From Dichetophora obliterata (Eukaryota > Arthropoda > Insecta > Diptera > Sciomyzidae), in NCBI GenBank assembly GCA_963920525.1, contig OY986437.1, positions 97,217,175 to 97,281,174 on the forward strand: a DNA stretch of 64,000 nt, written 5' to 3'. This document shows positions 23,369-34,863 of the stretch, piece after piece. How positions within the stretch are numbered: the first letter of the stretch is position 1; every line of letters starts with the position of its first letter. The notes below the pieces were generated by a model. That model searched no databases, had not been told where the DNA came from, and worked only from the letters and a program-made list of their open reading frames with translations. The translations under genes and the position numbers were made by a program.

Positions 23369-23496
23369 TTAAATCTTTTTAATTTTTCCACCAAGCATTA
23401 TGAGTTCGTCTTGGTTTTTAATCACATAGAAGAATGGCTTGTTGGCAATAAAATATTCCGGTTTCGGTTCTCGTGACATTATACTGAATTGCATTA
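23369..23496 (-). CDS. Spn42Da: Serpin alternative terminal exon B: Met-Ser loop
   Basis: A 128-nt exon with a phase-1 acceptor (AATCAAAG, a weak pyrimidine tract) encodes the loop VMQFSIMSREPKPEYF, then IANKPFFYVIKNQDELIML and a short end with TAA. Position 7-8 of the loop is Met-Ser, resembling the P1-P1' of elastase- or chymotrypsin-type inhibitors; if the register is shifted by one, as the furin exon suggests, P1 would be Ser. An AATAAA lies about 95 nt past the stop. The end of a 3.3-kb hAT-like element lies only 116 bp beyond the stop. Exon identity is strong from IANKPFFYVI and matching phase; the exact acceptor is less certain. Confidence 0.85.
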
Positions 23497-23499
23497 CTT

Positions 23500-24885
23500 T
23501 GATTAAATATGTATAGATAATTTTTTTTAAAATTAATAATAATATTAATTTAAAAATTAAGTTTTCAGTTTTAACTGAATACTTTTAAGCCGGTGATTCG
23601 TGATAATTTTAATTTTAAAGAATAAAATAATTCTTAATAACAAGAAGTTAATACATGTATTATATATCAATATCGTTGGGAAAGACTCAATAAAGACACA
23701 AGATAAGCAACGTTTAAAATGATCGAGTTGATTACATTTAATAAAATTTTAAATATAGAAATAACATTAGTAATAAACAATATTAGCTCTCTTAGGGCCG
23801 CAAGCTAGTAATACTTTACACGGGAAACATTAAACGTAGATAATAGTGTTTAAACTGAACAAAGTAGTAATGCTATAATCAAAAACTTATGTTTAATTAA
23901 AGCGAACAAATTTTACTTAATTCCCTTAAAAAGAATGGAACCACAGTCATATGCACATAAAACTTCTAAAAGTACAGATTTGAGTCGCAGAAATTCTAAA
24001 ACGAAGATTAATAAGTTGACAGGAAAAAATACGGTGGAGTTCTGCAATATTTCGTTAAAGACAATATTTCATAATTGTTTCAGTAAACCAGTCATATATT
24101 CAGAGATTCAACTTCGAAAGTATCTAGGATAACTTGTATTTGGGGCATTTCATGCCTCACAAAGCTTTTGACCCGACCTTCTTTGATTTCGCTCATTTTT
24201 TGATTTGTTTTAGTACGTTTTGAAAGCAGCTTACGCATACCTTTTCAGACTTTTATTCCAAATCGTTATTATGCAATCGATTTATTACATTTTTAAGAAA
24301 TTTTTCAATTAATTTTAGACTCAAGTCGATAGCCAATAGCTAGCAGCTCGTGCTTTGTAGTTTTTATTAATTACTAATTTTAATTTAGATCGATTTGTAA
24401 TATATTAATATGAGTGGCCGATAAGACCTAGTTTGTCTTGGTGCCTGCGTTCGCAACTGGTTTTCTTTATTTTATGAAAATTGGTTTGGTGAAATGGACC
24501 TAGTTTGTCGAGTAACCACCCTGTAAGCCTGGACCTCACCGGCTTCAGGAAGATAGAACGATATATATTATATATTTACCTTTTGGAGTGGTGTTTTATT
24601 GGGTATGAGACCTTGTTTGTCAAAATTGTTGCTAACTTGACCTTGTTTGTCTTGAAAATGCAACCCTGCTTTGCTGTCTGATATTATCGATTTTGACTTA
24701 ACTTTTTTTTTTGTTATTTTTTATACTTTAATAAAATTATATACTTTAAGCAATTTATTAAAACTTTTTAGTTTGTTAATAATACATGATTTCAATCAAA
24801 ATCATAATTTTTATTTTTGAATTGTATTAAATATCTTATTTTATAATTTTAAATTTGCTATAAAACCTGTTAAGGTTTAGCAATC
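23500..24885. other. Serpin intron between exons A and B; no gene seen
   Basis: AT-rich. A phrase like GACCTAGTTTGTC recurs (24427, 24486, 24606, 24636), suggesting a small degenerate repeat at 24420-24660. Confidence 0.4.
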
Positions 24886-24887
24886 AA

Positions 24888-25143
<256 letters not shown>

Positions 25144-25175
25144 AAAAAACATGTCGGAGTGCTCACAGTTTCAAC

Positions 25176-25706
25176 CATGGCAGAGCAATGAGGTAGGGTA
25201 AGTAGCTTTGGCAAGACCTATCGTTAATGTCAAAATCATAAAATATAGTGCTGCCATATCACAAGTAAAAATCCAATGAAAAATCCATACTTTGTCTAAG
25301 CGTTTCTAATGAAATCCTTTACTAACAATACTTCAAAACGGCGAAGTACAGGTTTTTTGTTTTAGGCATGCTTTAAGCGGACTTATTGTGCAAAATATTT
25401 TTGTATGTTATATTACACCTTGAGTCTTCAAATTTATTCTTATATAAGCGTGTATTTGTTGTTTTCCTTAAGAATTTTGTGTGAAGTGAACTTTTAAAAT
25501 TATAAAAATGGCAAAAGGAAGTTGTGCAATTTGTCGAACAACGTAGAATAAAGACATTTAATTTTATTTACCCTTCGTAAAATACCTTTTCCAAGTGTTT
25601 AATACAGAAATAAGATTAATAAAGAAAACTGGCATCTCTAAAGCACACTTTGACATTAACGATAGGTCTTGTCAAAGCTACTTACCCTACCTTATTATTC
25701 GCCATG
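25176..25706. mobile_element. hAT-like MITE, copy 2, uninterrupted
   Basis: 531 bp from CATGG to CCATG with terminal inverted repeats of about 50 bp (interior reads GGTAGGGTAAGTAGCTTTG at the left and its inverse at the right). A perfect 8-bp duplication GTTTCAAC flanks it (25168-25175, 25707-25714). It keeps the empty target of the MITE that interrupts copy 1 at 6252. Confidence 0.88.
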
Positions 25707-26076
25707 GTTTCAACAATAACAAATGCTATAAATACGATTTTTTAAATGTCCGCTTTTTACTCTCTTTCACATTTTGTTCCCTGGTAGGTCATACGACAGA
25801 TAATGTACGGCGAAATACTTTTGACATTTTATTAAATTCCAGTATTTTTTCTCCGCCTTTATTGTGCAATTAGGGTTTCAAACAACTGTTTTTCATTATG
25901 TTTTAGTAGAATAGTAGTACTTATAGAATATGAAAAAAATTAAATGTAAAGTAGATTGGTAGTACTCTCAGAGATTTTATACAGTTTCACATTAAATGCA
26001 ACAACAAAATATTTTGTTCGACGTACAAATGAACATCGTGTAATATCGGCAAACCCGTCAGCTGATTGCAGCTATT

Positions 26077-26600
26077 ACTACGTTTCCATGGCGAGTTGAG
26101 CCTGAGTTGGGTTTTCGTCAAGTTAACAAAATGGCGTTTCTAGCTCAAAAGTGTTTCAATGCACATAATCGAGTCGAGTTGGGCTTCGGCCATTCCATTC
26201 GCCATTTTTTCTTAGTATAAATGTGTGTTCTACAAGAGCAAAATTTACTAACCATGTTCAGTCTTGAATCAGTATCAGTTTCCGCTGCTTTGTGTTCCCG
26301 CTGAACAGTATGTTACATTTTATGTCAGCGCAGTGGCAGAAATAAAATAAAATAAAAAGTAATCAATAAATTCAATAAAACCTCGCTCAACAGTTGAATA
26401 ACTGTTGCACCTTCTGAACACATCCAATCTAACTCATTTAAATCTAACCAGTTTCTATGAGTTTCGTAGATTTAACGAAATTCAACTTAACTTGCGTTTC
26501 CATGGGAAGTTAATCCCTAGCTATCCCAACTCAACTCGTGTTTCCATGGGAAGTTAATCCCTAGTTATCCCAACTCAACTCGCCATGGAAACGTAGTATA
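26077..26600. mobile_element. MITE with palindromic ends
   Basis: ACTACGTTTCCATGGCGAGT at the left is mirrored by ACTCGCCATGGAAACGTAGT at the right. Near the right end CCATGGGAAGTTAATCCCTA is present twice (26501 and 26543). Confidence 0.72.
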
Positions 26601-26604
26601 TGGC

Positions 26605-28106
26605 TATGTTCAGACGAGCATCAAATGATTAAGGTTAATACTTTTTTTTTTAAGTGAAACTTCTTACGAGGCGATTTGATATTGAGGGTAAAAATTTTCG
26701 AGTTTCGTAACGTTTTTGTGTAGATGAGCAATGAAATTTTTATTTTTTTGTTTGTGATTGGAGCCCACAGAAGAGTGACAGGAAGAGTGTAGGTGTATAC
26801 GAGATAGTTTAGAATTTTTTTTCTATAAACCCTTTTGTCGCTCACAAATCAATAAAAATGCTATATTTTGAACGGTTGTGATCGTATAAGACTAAAAAAT
26901 GGGAAATTTAGTTTGTATGTTTACTGTCGGTAATTGTATTAAAAATGGGTATCCACGCCCCCTTTAACCGCCCACAAATCAATGAAAATGCTTTATTTAA
27001 GAAGTTTTGGTCGTATAAGACTTAAATGTGCTAATTTAGTTTGTATGGTTACTTTGGGAACTGTACTTAAAATGAGTGTCCACGCCCCTAACTGTCAGCA
27101 ACTGTACTAAAAATTGGTTTTCACACCCCCCTTTTCCGCCCACAAATCAGTGAAAATTCTATATCTCAGACAGTTCTAGTCGTATAAGACTAAAATTTGG
27201 TAACTTAGTTTTAATGGTTACTTCTGGAACTGTACTTAAAATGGGTGTTCACACGCTCTTTTATCGCCCACAAATCAATAGAAATGCTTTATTTAAGACT
27301 GTTTTGGTCATATAAGGCTTAAATTTGGTACTTTAGTTTGAATGGTTACTTCTAGCAACTGTACTAAAAATGGGCGTCGTATCTCTATAGCCACGCCTAC
27401 TTTTTGATAAATCATTAAAATTTACTACTGGGCCGATTGCGCTGAAATTTTGGCATTCGATTTGTTTCGAGTACGAAATGGTTTAGGACAGTTTTTTCCA
27501 CAACCCCTTTTACCGCCCACAAATCAATACAAATTCTATATTTCTGACGGTTTTCATCGTATAATACTAAAATTTGGTAATTTATTTCATATGCTTACTT
27601 TCGGACAATGTACTAACTATGAGCGTGGTCAACTTTTCAAAGGATAAGAGTAGAGTGAAGAAAAGTGCACTAGGTATAACCTTAATTGAGCTGAAATTTT
27701 GGCAGTCGATTTGTTTCGAATACGAAATGGTTTACCGCCCACAAATTCAAAAAATTCTTAATACGAACGGTTCTGGTCGTTTTAGACTAAAACTGAGTAA
27801 TTTATTTTCTATTTTTTGTGTGTTGTATGTGAACCCGCAGAAAGGTGGCAGATAGAGCGTAGGTTTGTTTAGAAGTTAAGAAGTTTCACTTCTGTACTGT
27901 ATACACGCGTGTACTGTGTACACGCTATACTGTGATTTTTGTCCCTCTATTTCTCTCTTTTACTGATTTATGCAGGTCTTGAGCGTCACCAAAATTTTGA
28001 TCACATTGGAAGTTAATTTTTGCTTTCGCAGAGAGTTAACATTTTTAGCTGGAAAAACAACAACAAATTTGGATTCATTCAATCATTCGATGCTTGTCTG
28101 AACATA
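26605..28106. mobile_element. 1.5-kb inverted-repeat element with internal minisatellite
   Basis: The ends TATGTTCAGACGAGCATCAA and CGATGCTTGTCTGAACATA are inverse copies. The interior is a degenerate tandem array (separate entry). No transposase frame. A partial relative of its left part lies near 210-300. Confidence 0.68.
26850..27830. repeat. Degenerate tandem array, unit about 110-140 bp
   Basis: Phrases CGCCCACAAATCAATGAAAA, TTTTGGTCGTATAAGACT and ACTGTACTAAAAATGGGCGT return about eight times. The same unit occurs in the Helitron at 35.5-35.85 kb and, in variant form, at 49.6-49.98 kb. It is a dispersed satellite-like module carried by different elements. Confidence 0.8.
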
Positions 28107-28562
28107 TCCTATGATACTGTAATGGCTTTTAAAAGCGATTAAAACAATTTATAACACGATCCTTTTGTGAACTAGTTTTCGTAGCCTATTTAATATAAGT
28201 TTGATTTTCTTCTTGCTTTTAAATTTATAATGTATAATACCTACATACATAAGCTAAAGCACACTTTTCTTAATAAGGTTTTAAACTGTGAGTAGTTGCA
28301 CCTCAAAACGAAATCCGTTACTGATTCGATGCTTGTCTGAACATATCCTATGATACTGTAATGGCTTTTAAAAGCGATTAAAACAATTTATAACACGATC
28401 CTTTTGTGAACTAGTTTTCGTAGCCTATTTAATATAAGTTTGATTTTCTTCTTGCTTTTAAATTTATAATGTATAATACCTACATACATAAGCTAAAGCA
28501 CACTTTTCTTAATAAGGTTTTAAACTGTGAGTAGTTGCACCTCAAAACGAAATCCGTTACTG
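28085..28562. repeat. Perfect 239-bp tandem duplication
   Basis: 28085-28323 and 28324-28562 appear identical base for base, starting ATTCGATGCTTGTCTGAAC and ending GAAATCCGTTACTG. The left copy contains the terminal inverted repeat of the preceding element. The identity implies a very recent event or an assembly artefact. Confidence 0.88.
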
Positions 28563-29165
28563 ATCTCAAGAAAAATACTTTTTAAATATTTTCCGTAAAC
28601 ACGTTTTATTAATATATACGTCGCGATTTTAATTTCAGTTGCTACTTTTATAAACTGTCTAAGTTTAAGCTCTAAGTTAATATTTGTATACTTTTGAAAA
28701 AACAACTTATTTCGAAATTTGAGGAAAGGAAAAAAACAGTTTCTCAGCTTCACAAAATGTTTTGTGTATAATATTTTGCAAAAATATTAAAAACGAATTT
28801 CCCAAATACTTGTTTTCATCTAAGAGCAATGGTGTATTTTAAAAAATCTAAAAAAAAAGATGTTGTGCCAAACGGTTTTTTGTAGAAAGATCAGCTTGTA
28901 TCATACCTCAGTAATTATATGTGCAACACTTCAAATGCAATTCTAAGCAAACATAACTTCATTTGTTTTTACATTATTTGTTTATTGAAATAGTATTAAG
29001 GACTTAAACGTAAAACAAAATATAGCTTGTTTAAAAAATTTGTTGCTATTAAAAAAAAAATATAATGTATTTAAAAAGTTCATAGAAAATATTTATATGT
29101 GAAAAACCTATTTTTAGTGATTTTATGGAATAAAATAGAAATATATATTGATTTTATGAAAAAAT
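28563..29165. other. No supported gene
   Basis: AT-rich serpin intron sequence; the 77-codon minus frame at 28520-28753 overlaps the duplicated repeat and has no family. Confidence 0.4.
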
Positions 29166-29174
29166 AAGTCTTCC

Positions 29175-30080
29175 ATTCCTATATATGAGTTGGATAAGCG
29201 TGGATGGAACCATCGATTTTCTGGCATTCATAAAAAAGAGCTGTTTTTAGATGCTTCATCGACTCGAACTTGGGCCGAAAGAATGCCCCACAGGTTTCCG
29301 ATAGGATTCAAGTCATGATTAACAGCAGGTCACTACAGTACGGGTATATTTCAGATTTATTGAAAGTTATTTGTTGGTGTGTTGTCCTGCTGAAAAGTCC
29401 AGTTATGCTGGTATTTATAGCATGTGAACTCAATAAACACATCATCTAATAACTCAATATACATTTGTGCATTCGATTTGCACGAAATAAAATACAGAGG
29501 AGACTTTCAAAGTGTCTGAAACCGGCTGAAATCATCAATTAAACCCGCCTATGGTTACGCGAATACCTTATTTGTCGTGACTATCGCAAATTGTACCGGT
29601 ATTTCTGGCAACCGTCGGGGCCGTCAAGGTTGAACCTTTTTTCAAGACGTGATATAACATTCCCAAATTTTTTCTCACAAAATTTGTATTTTTCGGCATA
29701 TGCTAGACTGGCCGCAATGTGTCATGGTAGAAACCTGGGTTGAGAGAAGGGCTATTCATAACTGACGTTGGCATTTTTATCCAAAATTTGTTGGATTCTG
29801 CTTCTGGTAGCCCTTAGATCCAAATGCGCAGCCATTTTTTCCACAACTCATCCCTTTCTCCACAGCAAGACGTCAAATTCGTCTTTTGTGCCATTGGTCA
29901 ATCACGGATTTTCTTTCACTATGGTTGATTATAGCAGAGTTGCCAGGGTCTTTTAAAAAATTTGTTATGGTGTTTCGGTGGCGATTTCACCTAGCAGCTA
30001 TAGCACCTACTTTTATACCGGCTTCATTTAAGCCTTTTATATTTCAACGATCTTCTTCAGATAAAGTGGCTCCACGTGGC
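29175..30080 (-). pseudogene. Tc1/mariner-type transposase, inactivated
   Basis: On the minus strand, in broken frames: FNLDGPDG (first catalytic Asp region), WTFQQDNTPTN (second Asp) and DLNPIGNLWGILS. In the family the last motif is PIENLWG, whose Glu completes the DDE/D triad; here it is Gly. Stops and frameshifts also interrupt it. Plus-strand open frames here are shadows. Confidence 0.85.
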
Positions 30081-30716
30081 AGCTCTCATATATAATGTGC
30101 TCATATTTTGTTTCAAAAATGTATTACCGTTATTTTTAAGGTTTTTCTTACTAAGGTTGTCAACAAAATTTCGTAATTTTTACATTATAGCAGTTAAAAC
30201 ACAAAAAAGTGATTGTGATCATATAAATATTTTCTATTGCACATGAGATTTTCTATTACACTATTTTCTATTAACGGTACTATGAATACGAGGAAGAGAT
30301 GAATTCTCTGTTCGACTAATAAACTCCATCCTTTAAAAAAAATTTTGGCAAAATTAAAAAATTACATTGTTATAAACCAGGGGGAAAAATTTACACATAA
30401 ATATTTTACTAAGGTACAAGTTGTTTTTTATCAATCAATAGCATTAAATCTTAGTAGCTTATGTCGAGAAAAGTTTATTTTTATTTTGTTAAAATACATT
30501 TGATAAAGTAGCTTCTTCGGAAAAAAAATGTTTAGTTTTTTAACATTTAAAAACAAATTGACCAAAACAGCTTGTTTTTATTTAATACTTTTACAACGAC
30601 ATTTTAAACAATAAATATTTTCTTTAAGTTTTTTAGACGAAATAATTTTTTGACTGAAATATGGACAAAAAAGAGTTCCATCTTAGAGTACTACGAAATT
30701 TCTTGATGGAGAACTC
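30081..30716 (-). other. Region downstream of serpin exon A (3' UTR and inter-exon)
   Basis: AT-rich. The inverted pair AAGAGTTCTCCATC ... GATGGAACTCTT at 30670-30718 would fold in the exon A transcript. An AATAAA on the minus strand lies near 30575. Confidence 0.45.
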
Positions 30717-30958
30717 TTAGAGTTCGTCGTGTTCGACATTTTTCAACGATGATCTACTAGTATCAATATTATTATCAGCGGAATAAGTGCTCAATGAACC
30801 AGCGAACAGAATCAGTGATGAATGTGATGAGTTATCATCACCCAATACAGAATGGTATGTGCTTGACGAATGTATAACATAGAAAAATGGATGATCGGCG
30901 ATGAAATGCTTAGGTTCAGGAGCAGGCATTAAGGAACGTTTCTTCCGTATAGGCATGG
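30717..30958 (-). CDS. Spn42Da: Serpin alternative terminal exon A: furin-type loop and HDEL tail
   Basis: Acceptor TATATATAG in phase 1 opens the loop AMPIRKKRSLMPAPEPKHF, then IADHPFFYVI (strand 5B region) and a longer C-terminal tail ending VEHDEL and TAA. RKKR followed by S is a furin-type proprotein convertase site placed where the scissile bond should be. HDEL is an ER-retrieval signal. Drosophila Spn42Da is known for a furin-inhibiting isoform with this combination, so this exon is expected to yield an inhibitor of convertases inside the secretory pathway. A Ser/His-rich insertion lies between FFYVI and LILFAGSL. It is the first alternative exon after the hinge exon, 361 bp away. An inverted repeat just past the stop could fold as a hairpin in the 3' UTR. 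Confidence 0.92.
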
Positions 30959-31161
30959 CTATATATAAAAACAGAAAAAAATACGTGTACAGAATGCGAG
31001 AACGTGAACAAACAAGCAAACGTATAAGAAATAGTATAGAAGTTAAACCAGAGTTAAATATGTTACAGTGAGAAAGTTTTAATGAGTTGCAGACAATACG
31101 AATATCAAAAGTCTTTAACTTTGCAATAAAGTCACTCTTCCAGAGTTGGTATCCAGAGGAC

Positions 31162-31260
31162 GAATTACAGCATCCGTGATCGAGCAAAATTACGAACGGC
31201 ACGTCGAGACAAGTGCCGATAAATTTTGACGATTTTGCTCGATCACGGATGCTGTAATTC
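31162..31260. mobile_element. Short palindromic MITE between hinge exon and exon A
   Basis: A 99-bp element whose first 29 bases, beginning GAATTACAGCATCCGTGATC, recur as a perfect reverse complement at the end. It sits in the 361-bp intron that every isoform-A transcript must remove. The arms could form a strong RNA hairpin there. The family was not identified. Confidence 0.75.
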
Positions 31261-31319
31261 GGCCCCAGATCAACCTTATTACAAGAATTTTTAAACTTTG
31301 TTTTGATGTGAATATTTAC

Positions 31320-31461
31320 CTGTTGCAGCAGCCGCTTCGGTACCTTCTTCGTTAACATCGATGAATGCCTTATGTATGACTTCGCTGACTTTTAATTCTA
31401 TATTTTCTTCCAACATTTTGTTAAATTCCGCAAAATCAGAGAACATACGCTCCATTCCCAA
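31320..31461 (-). CDS. Spn42Da: Serpin constant hinge exon
   Basis: A 142-nt exon too short for ordinary ORF listing. It begins after TTTTAG in phase 0 with [13 protein letters not shown], continues through [17 protein letters not shown], and ends GTEAAAAT followed by one base (ACAG|GTAAAT donor, phase 1). This is the serpin helix I, strand 5A and proximal hinge; small residues at P12-P9 (AAAA) are the signature of an inhibitory serpin able to insert its loop into sheet A. Phases match the core exon donor (phase 0) and every downstream alternative acceptor (phase 1), so this exon is shared by all isoforms. Total mature length with any terminal exon is about 400 residues, normal for the family. 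Confidence 0.93.
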
Positions 31462-32261
31462 CTAAAATACAAGCGCAACACAGAAATATTAATAAAAGAT
31501 ATTGAAAACGATCTTAAAATTGTAACATGGAGAACTTTGTAACATGGAGATTAATAAGTAATTGTTTTAAATTATTATATTTTTTTATTTTATTAATAAT
31601 TGTTAAAATAAATTTGCCATCTTCACTTGAGATAGAAAACAACCAGCCTTTCTCTTTTATAAATTTGATTTTATCAAAATACCTACAACAAATAAAATTA
31701 AAATTAATCGATTTTATTCTGTTTTATTACTGCTGATAATAAAAAATCGACTTTATTTTATAAACTTCTTTTAATACTGCAATTAGGATAACCTACTTGG
31801 CATAAATTAAATTGACAATACTTCTATAACAACATTAATTTCTATATAAAGCAAATAAAAAAATTTAATAAATGAAATATTTAGCAATAAAAGTTCTTAA
31901 CTAGTAACAACATTTACTCTGCACAAGAACCTTATAATAATCTAGTGTTTAAATAAGAAATGAAAAGGGTCGATAAGAAGATAATTGGGATTTAATGTTA
32001 CATAAATATAGATATAAAAAGTGGGAAACCGGGTGCACACCTTCACATGGGAATGTGTCTGACTGTCTCAACCTGGCGAGTCCAGCATTAGCCATGGGAA
32101 ATCATCTCAAGTCGACTCAAATCTCTACGTGGTGTTTCCTAGGCAGCGTCAAAACTGACAACCGTCAGTTTGGCGGCTAATCTGAGCGGAGGCCTGCTAG
32201 GCTTAAAACAGGTTGTGCGTCGGTTTTGAAGCCCACCCGTAAAAACCCATTTCAATGAAAA
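31462..32261. other. Serpin intron sequence; GC-richer patch of unknown origin
   Basis: AT-rich intron to about 31990. From about 32020 to 32250 the composition is more balanced (for example CAACCTGGCGAGTCCAGC and GGAGGCCTGCTAGGC), reminiscent of the 5' untranslated part of a non-LTR element, but I cannot place it in a family. No coding support was seen. Confidence 0.4.
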
Positions 32262-33798
32262 TTTTTATTTATTTTCATATAGCATTAGTACAAATAAGAA
32301 CTAAGTTCTTTTACTGTAAAAGCAACATATAAAACAACATATAAGTTCAAATTAACAACATTATTTATAAATGTATATATTTGGATATAACAACAAGTTA
32401 ATAAACATTAGAAGTAAACAAAATTAAATAATTGTTTAAAAAAAAACAAATTTATCAAATTAATTAGTTGTTAAAAAATCTTCAAATATTAAAACTTAAA
32501 CATAATGAAGGAAATATTGAAGAAGAAAACAAGGAAAGAAACAGAGTTTAAGGAGTACAAAAGTGAGCCATAATAGATTGCCTTAATTTTTCCGCCAGAG
32601 TTATTTCTCTTATGCTACGTGGTAGAGCATTCCATAGTCTTACGGCATTAATGAAGAACAGATTGGAGGTATTTACCTAGGAACTATAAGAACGTTACAT
32701 TTTCTAGAAATGCTGAATTGCAGTTTTTCATAGAGATAATGTAGTGTTTTTTTATGTATAATTTTATGAAGAAAGATGCAGTTTCTAGCATTAAGATAAT
32801 CAATCAAATTGCACCCAAGTATTGCATTTCTGAAAGTTGAGAGGCGGTCAAATTGATTTAAGACAAATACAAAACGCGTGGCATAGTTATAAGCAATATT
32901 TAGTTTTAGTTGAGAAGACGAGTCGTGTCTACTGTAAACTACTTCCGAATAAGTAATAACTGGTAAAACTATTTGCTTCACTAGCATTCGCTTAAGATCA
33001 ATAGTACAAAGATTTGCAGACATTCTTAAATTTCGAAGGATATAATAAGATTTACGGACAACACTATTTACATGATCAATTCATGATAGGGACGAATTCA
33101 TACAAAAACCAAGATTTACGATTTTCGATACGACACTAAGCTTATTTGTACCAATGTAGAGGTCAGGAATTTTATCTAGGTAATGTTTGTTTTTACAAAT
33201 AGGTAGTACATATGACTTGGCAGAATTTATTTGTAGTTCATTACTAATAGCCCATTGATGAATGCTTCTTAAATCCTCATTAAGTTTGTGGCAGAAGTTA
33301 TCTAGAATGTCAGTACTACTTGATAGATAGGTTTGAATATCATCCGCATACGCATGCACAGAAGAATGTTTGCAAACAGCAAATACGTCATTTATAAAAA
33401 TAGAAAATAAAAGAGGGCCAAGAATTGAACCTTGTGGAACACCACTTAACACAGATTTATGGTTAGAGAACGCAAGTCCAACTTGAGTTCTTTGCAATCT
33501 ATTTGACAAGTAACTTGCTATTAAATTCACTGCACTTTCACTAAACCCGAAGAGAGTCCTGAGTGTCTGGCATAAGTATTGGTAACTAACTTTGTCAATA
33601 CTTTCGAAAAATCTAATAAGCAGAGTAATGACACATAACCGGTATCAAATGCAGGCCGTAGGTCATCCATAACTTTAACTACCGCTGAAGTACACCCATG
33701 CCCTGCTCGAAAACCAGATTGAAATGGAGACAGAAGGCTATTTTGTTTTAGGAAATTATTTATTTGTTGGCTCATTATTTTTTCGCAGACTTTAGATA

Positions 33799-33816
33799 GG
33801 GGGGGGGGGGGGGGGG
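33799..33816. repeat. Homopolymer G18 in reverse transcriptase relic
   Basis: Eighteen G in a row (C on the coding strand, read as a Pro run after PISIL) break the RT frame. It may be a true expansion or a sequencing weak spot. Confidence 0.9.
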
Positions 33817-34863
33817 CAATATGCTTATTGGCCTAAAATCGCTAGGCCCAGAAGGGTTAGACTTTTTAGCAACAGGTAAAACAATTGCAGATTTCCAAAT
33901 TGCCGGAAATGAAGAAGATATAAGGCAGTGATTAATAATATGCGTTAAAGGACAGATTATGTGTGGTAGTATTAATTTAATAAACTTAATTGGAATACCA
34001 TCTTCGCCGATTGCATTTAATTTTATCTGCATAATACACTTTCCAATATCAAGCTCACTTACAGGGATAAGTTCAAAAGGTGGGCTAACATAGTTATTTG
34101 TAAGGGAAATATTGTTATTGGTCGAGTGAACAGTGTATTCAATGAAAAAAATGTTCAACAAGTCCGGATCAATTTGGCGCTCTGAGGCTGTTTTTTTACT
34201 TAATCCAAGTCTCTTAATATTGTTCCACAGGTTTTTAGTTGGAAGGGAAACATTTAATTTGGCAGAGAAGTATCGAGCCTTAGATTGTTTTGTTAAAAGG
34301 ACGGCATTATTTCTGGCCATTCTGAACGCTTCCCAAGTAGTAGAAGATGGATTAATTTTCCAGAGCTTTTTTCTTTATTGCATTTAGGACACCCTGAGAG
34401 AACCAGGGACATGATGAATTTTTTAAACTATTTGTTCGTAAAGGAACATGCTTTTCATACAAGTACTTGACAGGGCTTAATTGAGTTTATCATCAACTGT
34501 GCTGAGATGCCAGCAATCATTGAGTGAAGTCATAGACAAGTCATAAAACAAGGACGAGTAATTCATATTTTTAAAATCACGATACGAAAACGAGGTAGAA
34601 ATTACATCACGAGAAAAATTTACATTTAACGAGCAAAAGATTAACTCGTGATCAGAAATAAAAAAATAAAAGGTCAAACAGAGAAACAAGCGAAGGGTCT
34701 GACACAATAAAATAATCTAGCAGACTAGGGGTTGTATTATTAGAGAATCGAGTGTGCACAGTATTGTTGACAACAGATAGATCTACTGAAGATATCTTGC
34801 TTTACAGAATCATTGTTTAGTAGATTTATATTAAAATCACCACATACTAAAATCAAGTCATTA

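Noticed and set aside
29768..30095. Plus-strand open frames of 62 and 69 codons
   Set aside because: They are antisense shadows of the Tc1-like transposase relic.
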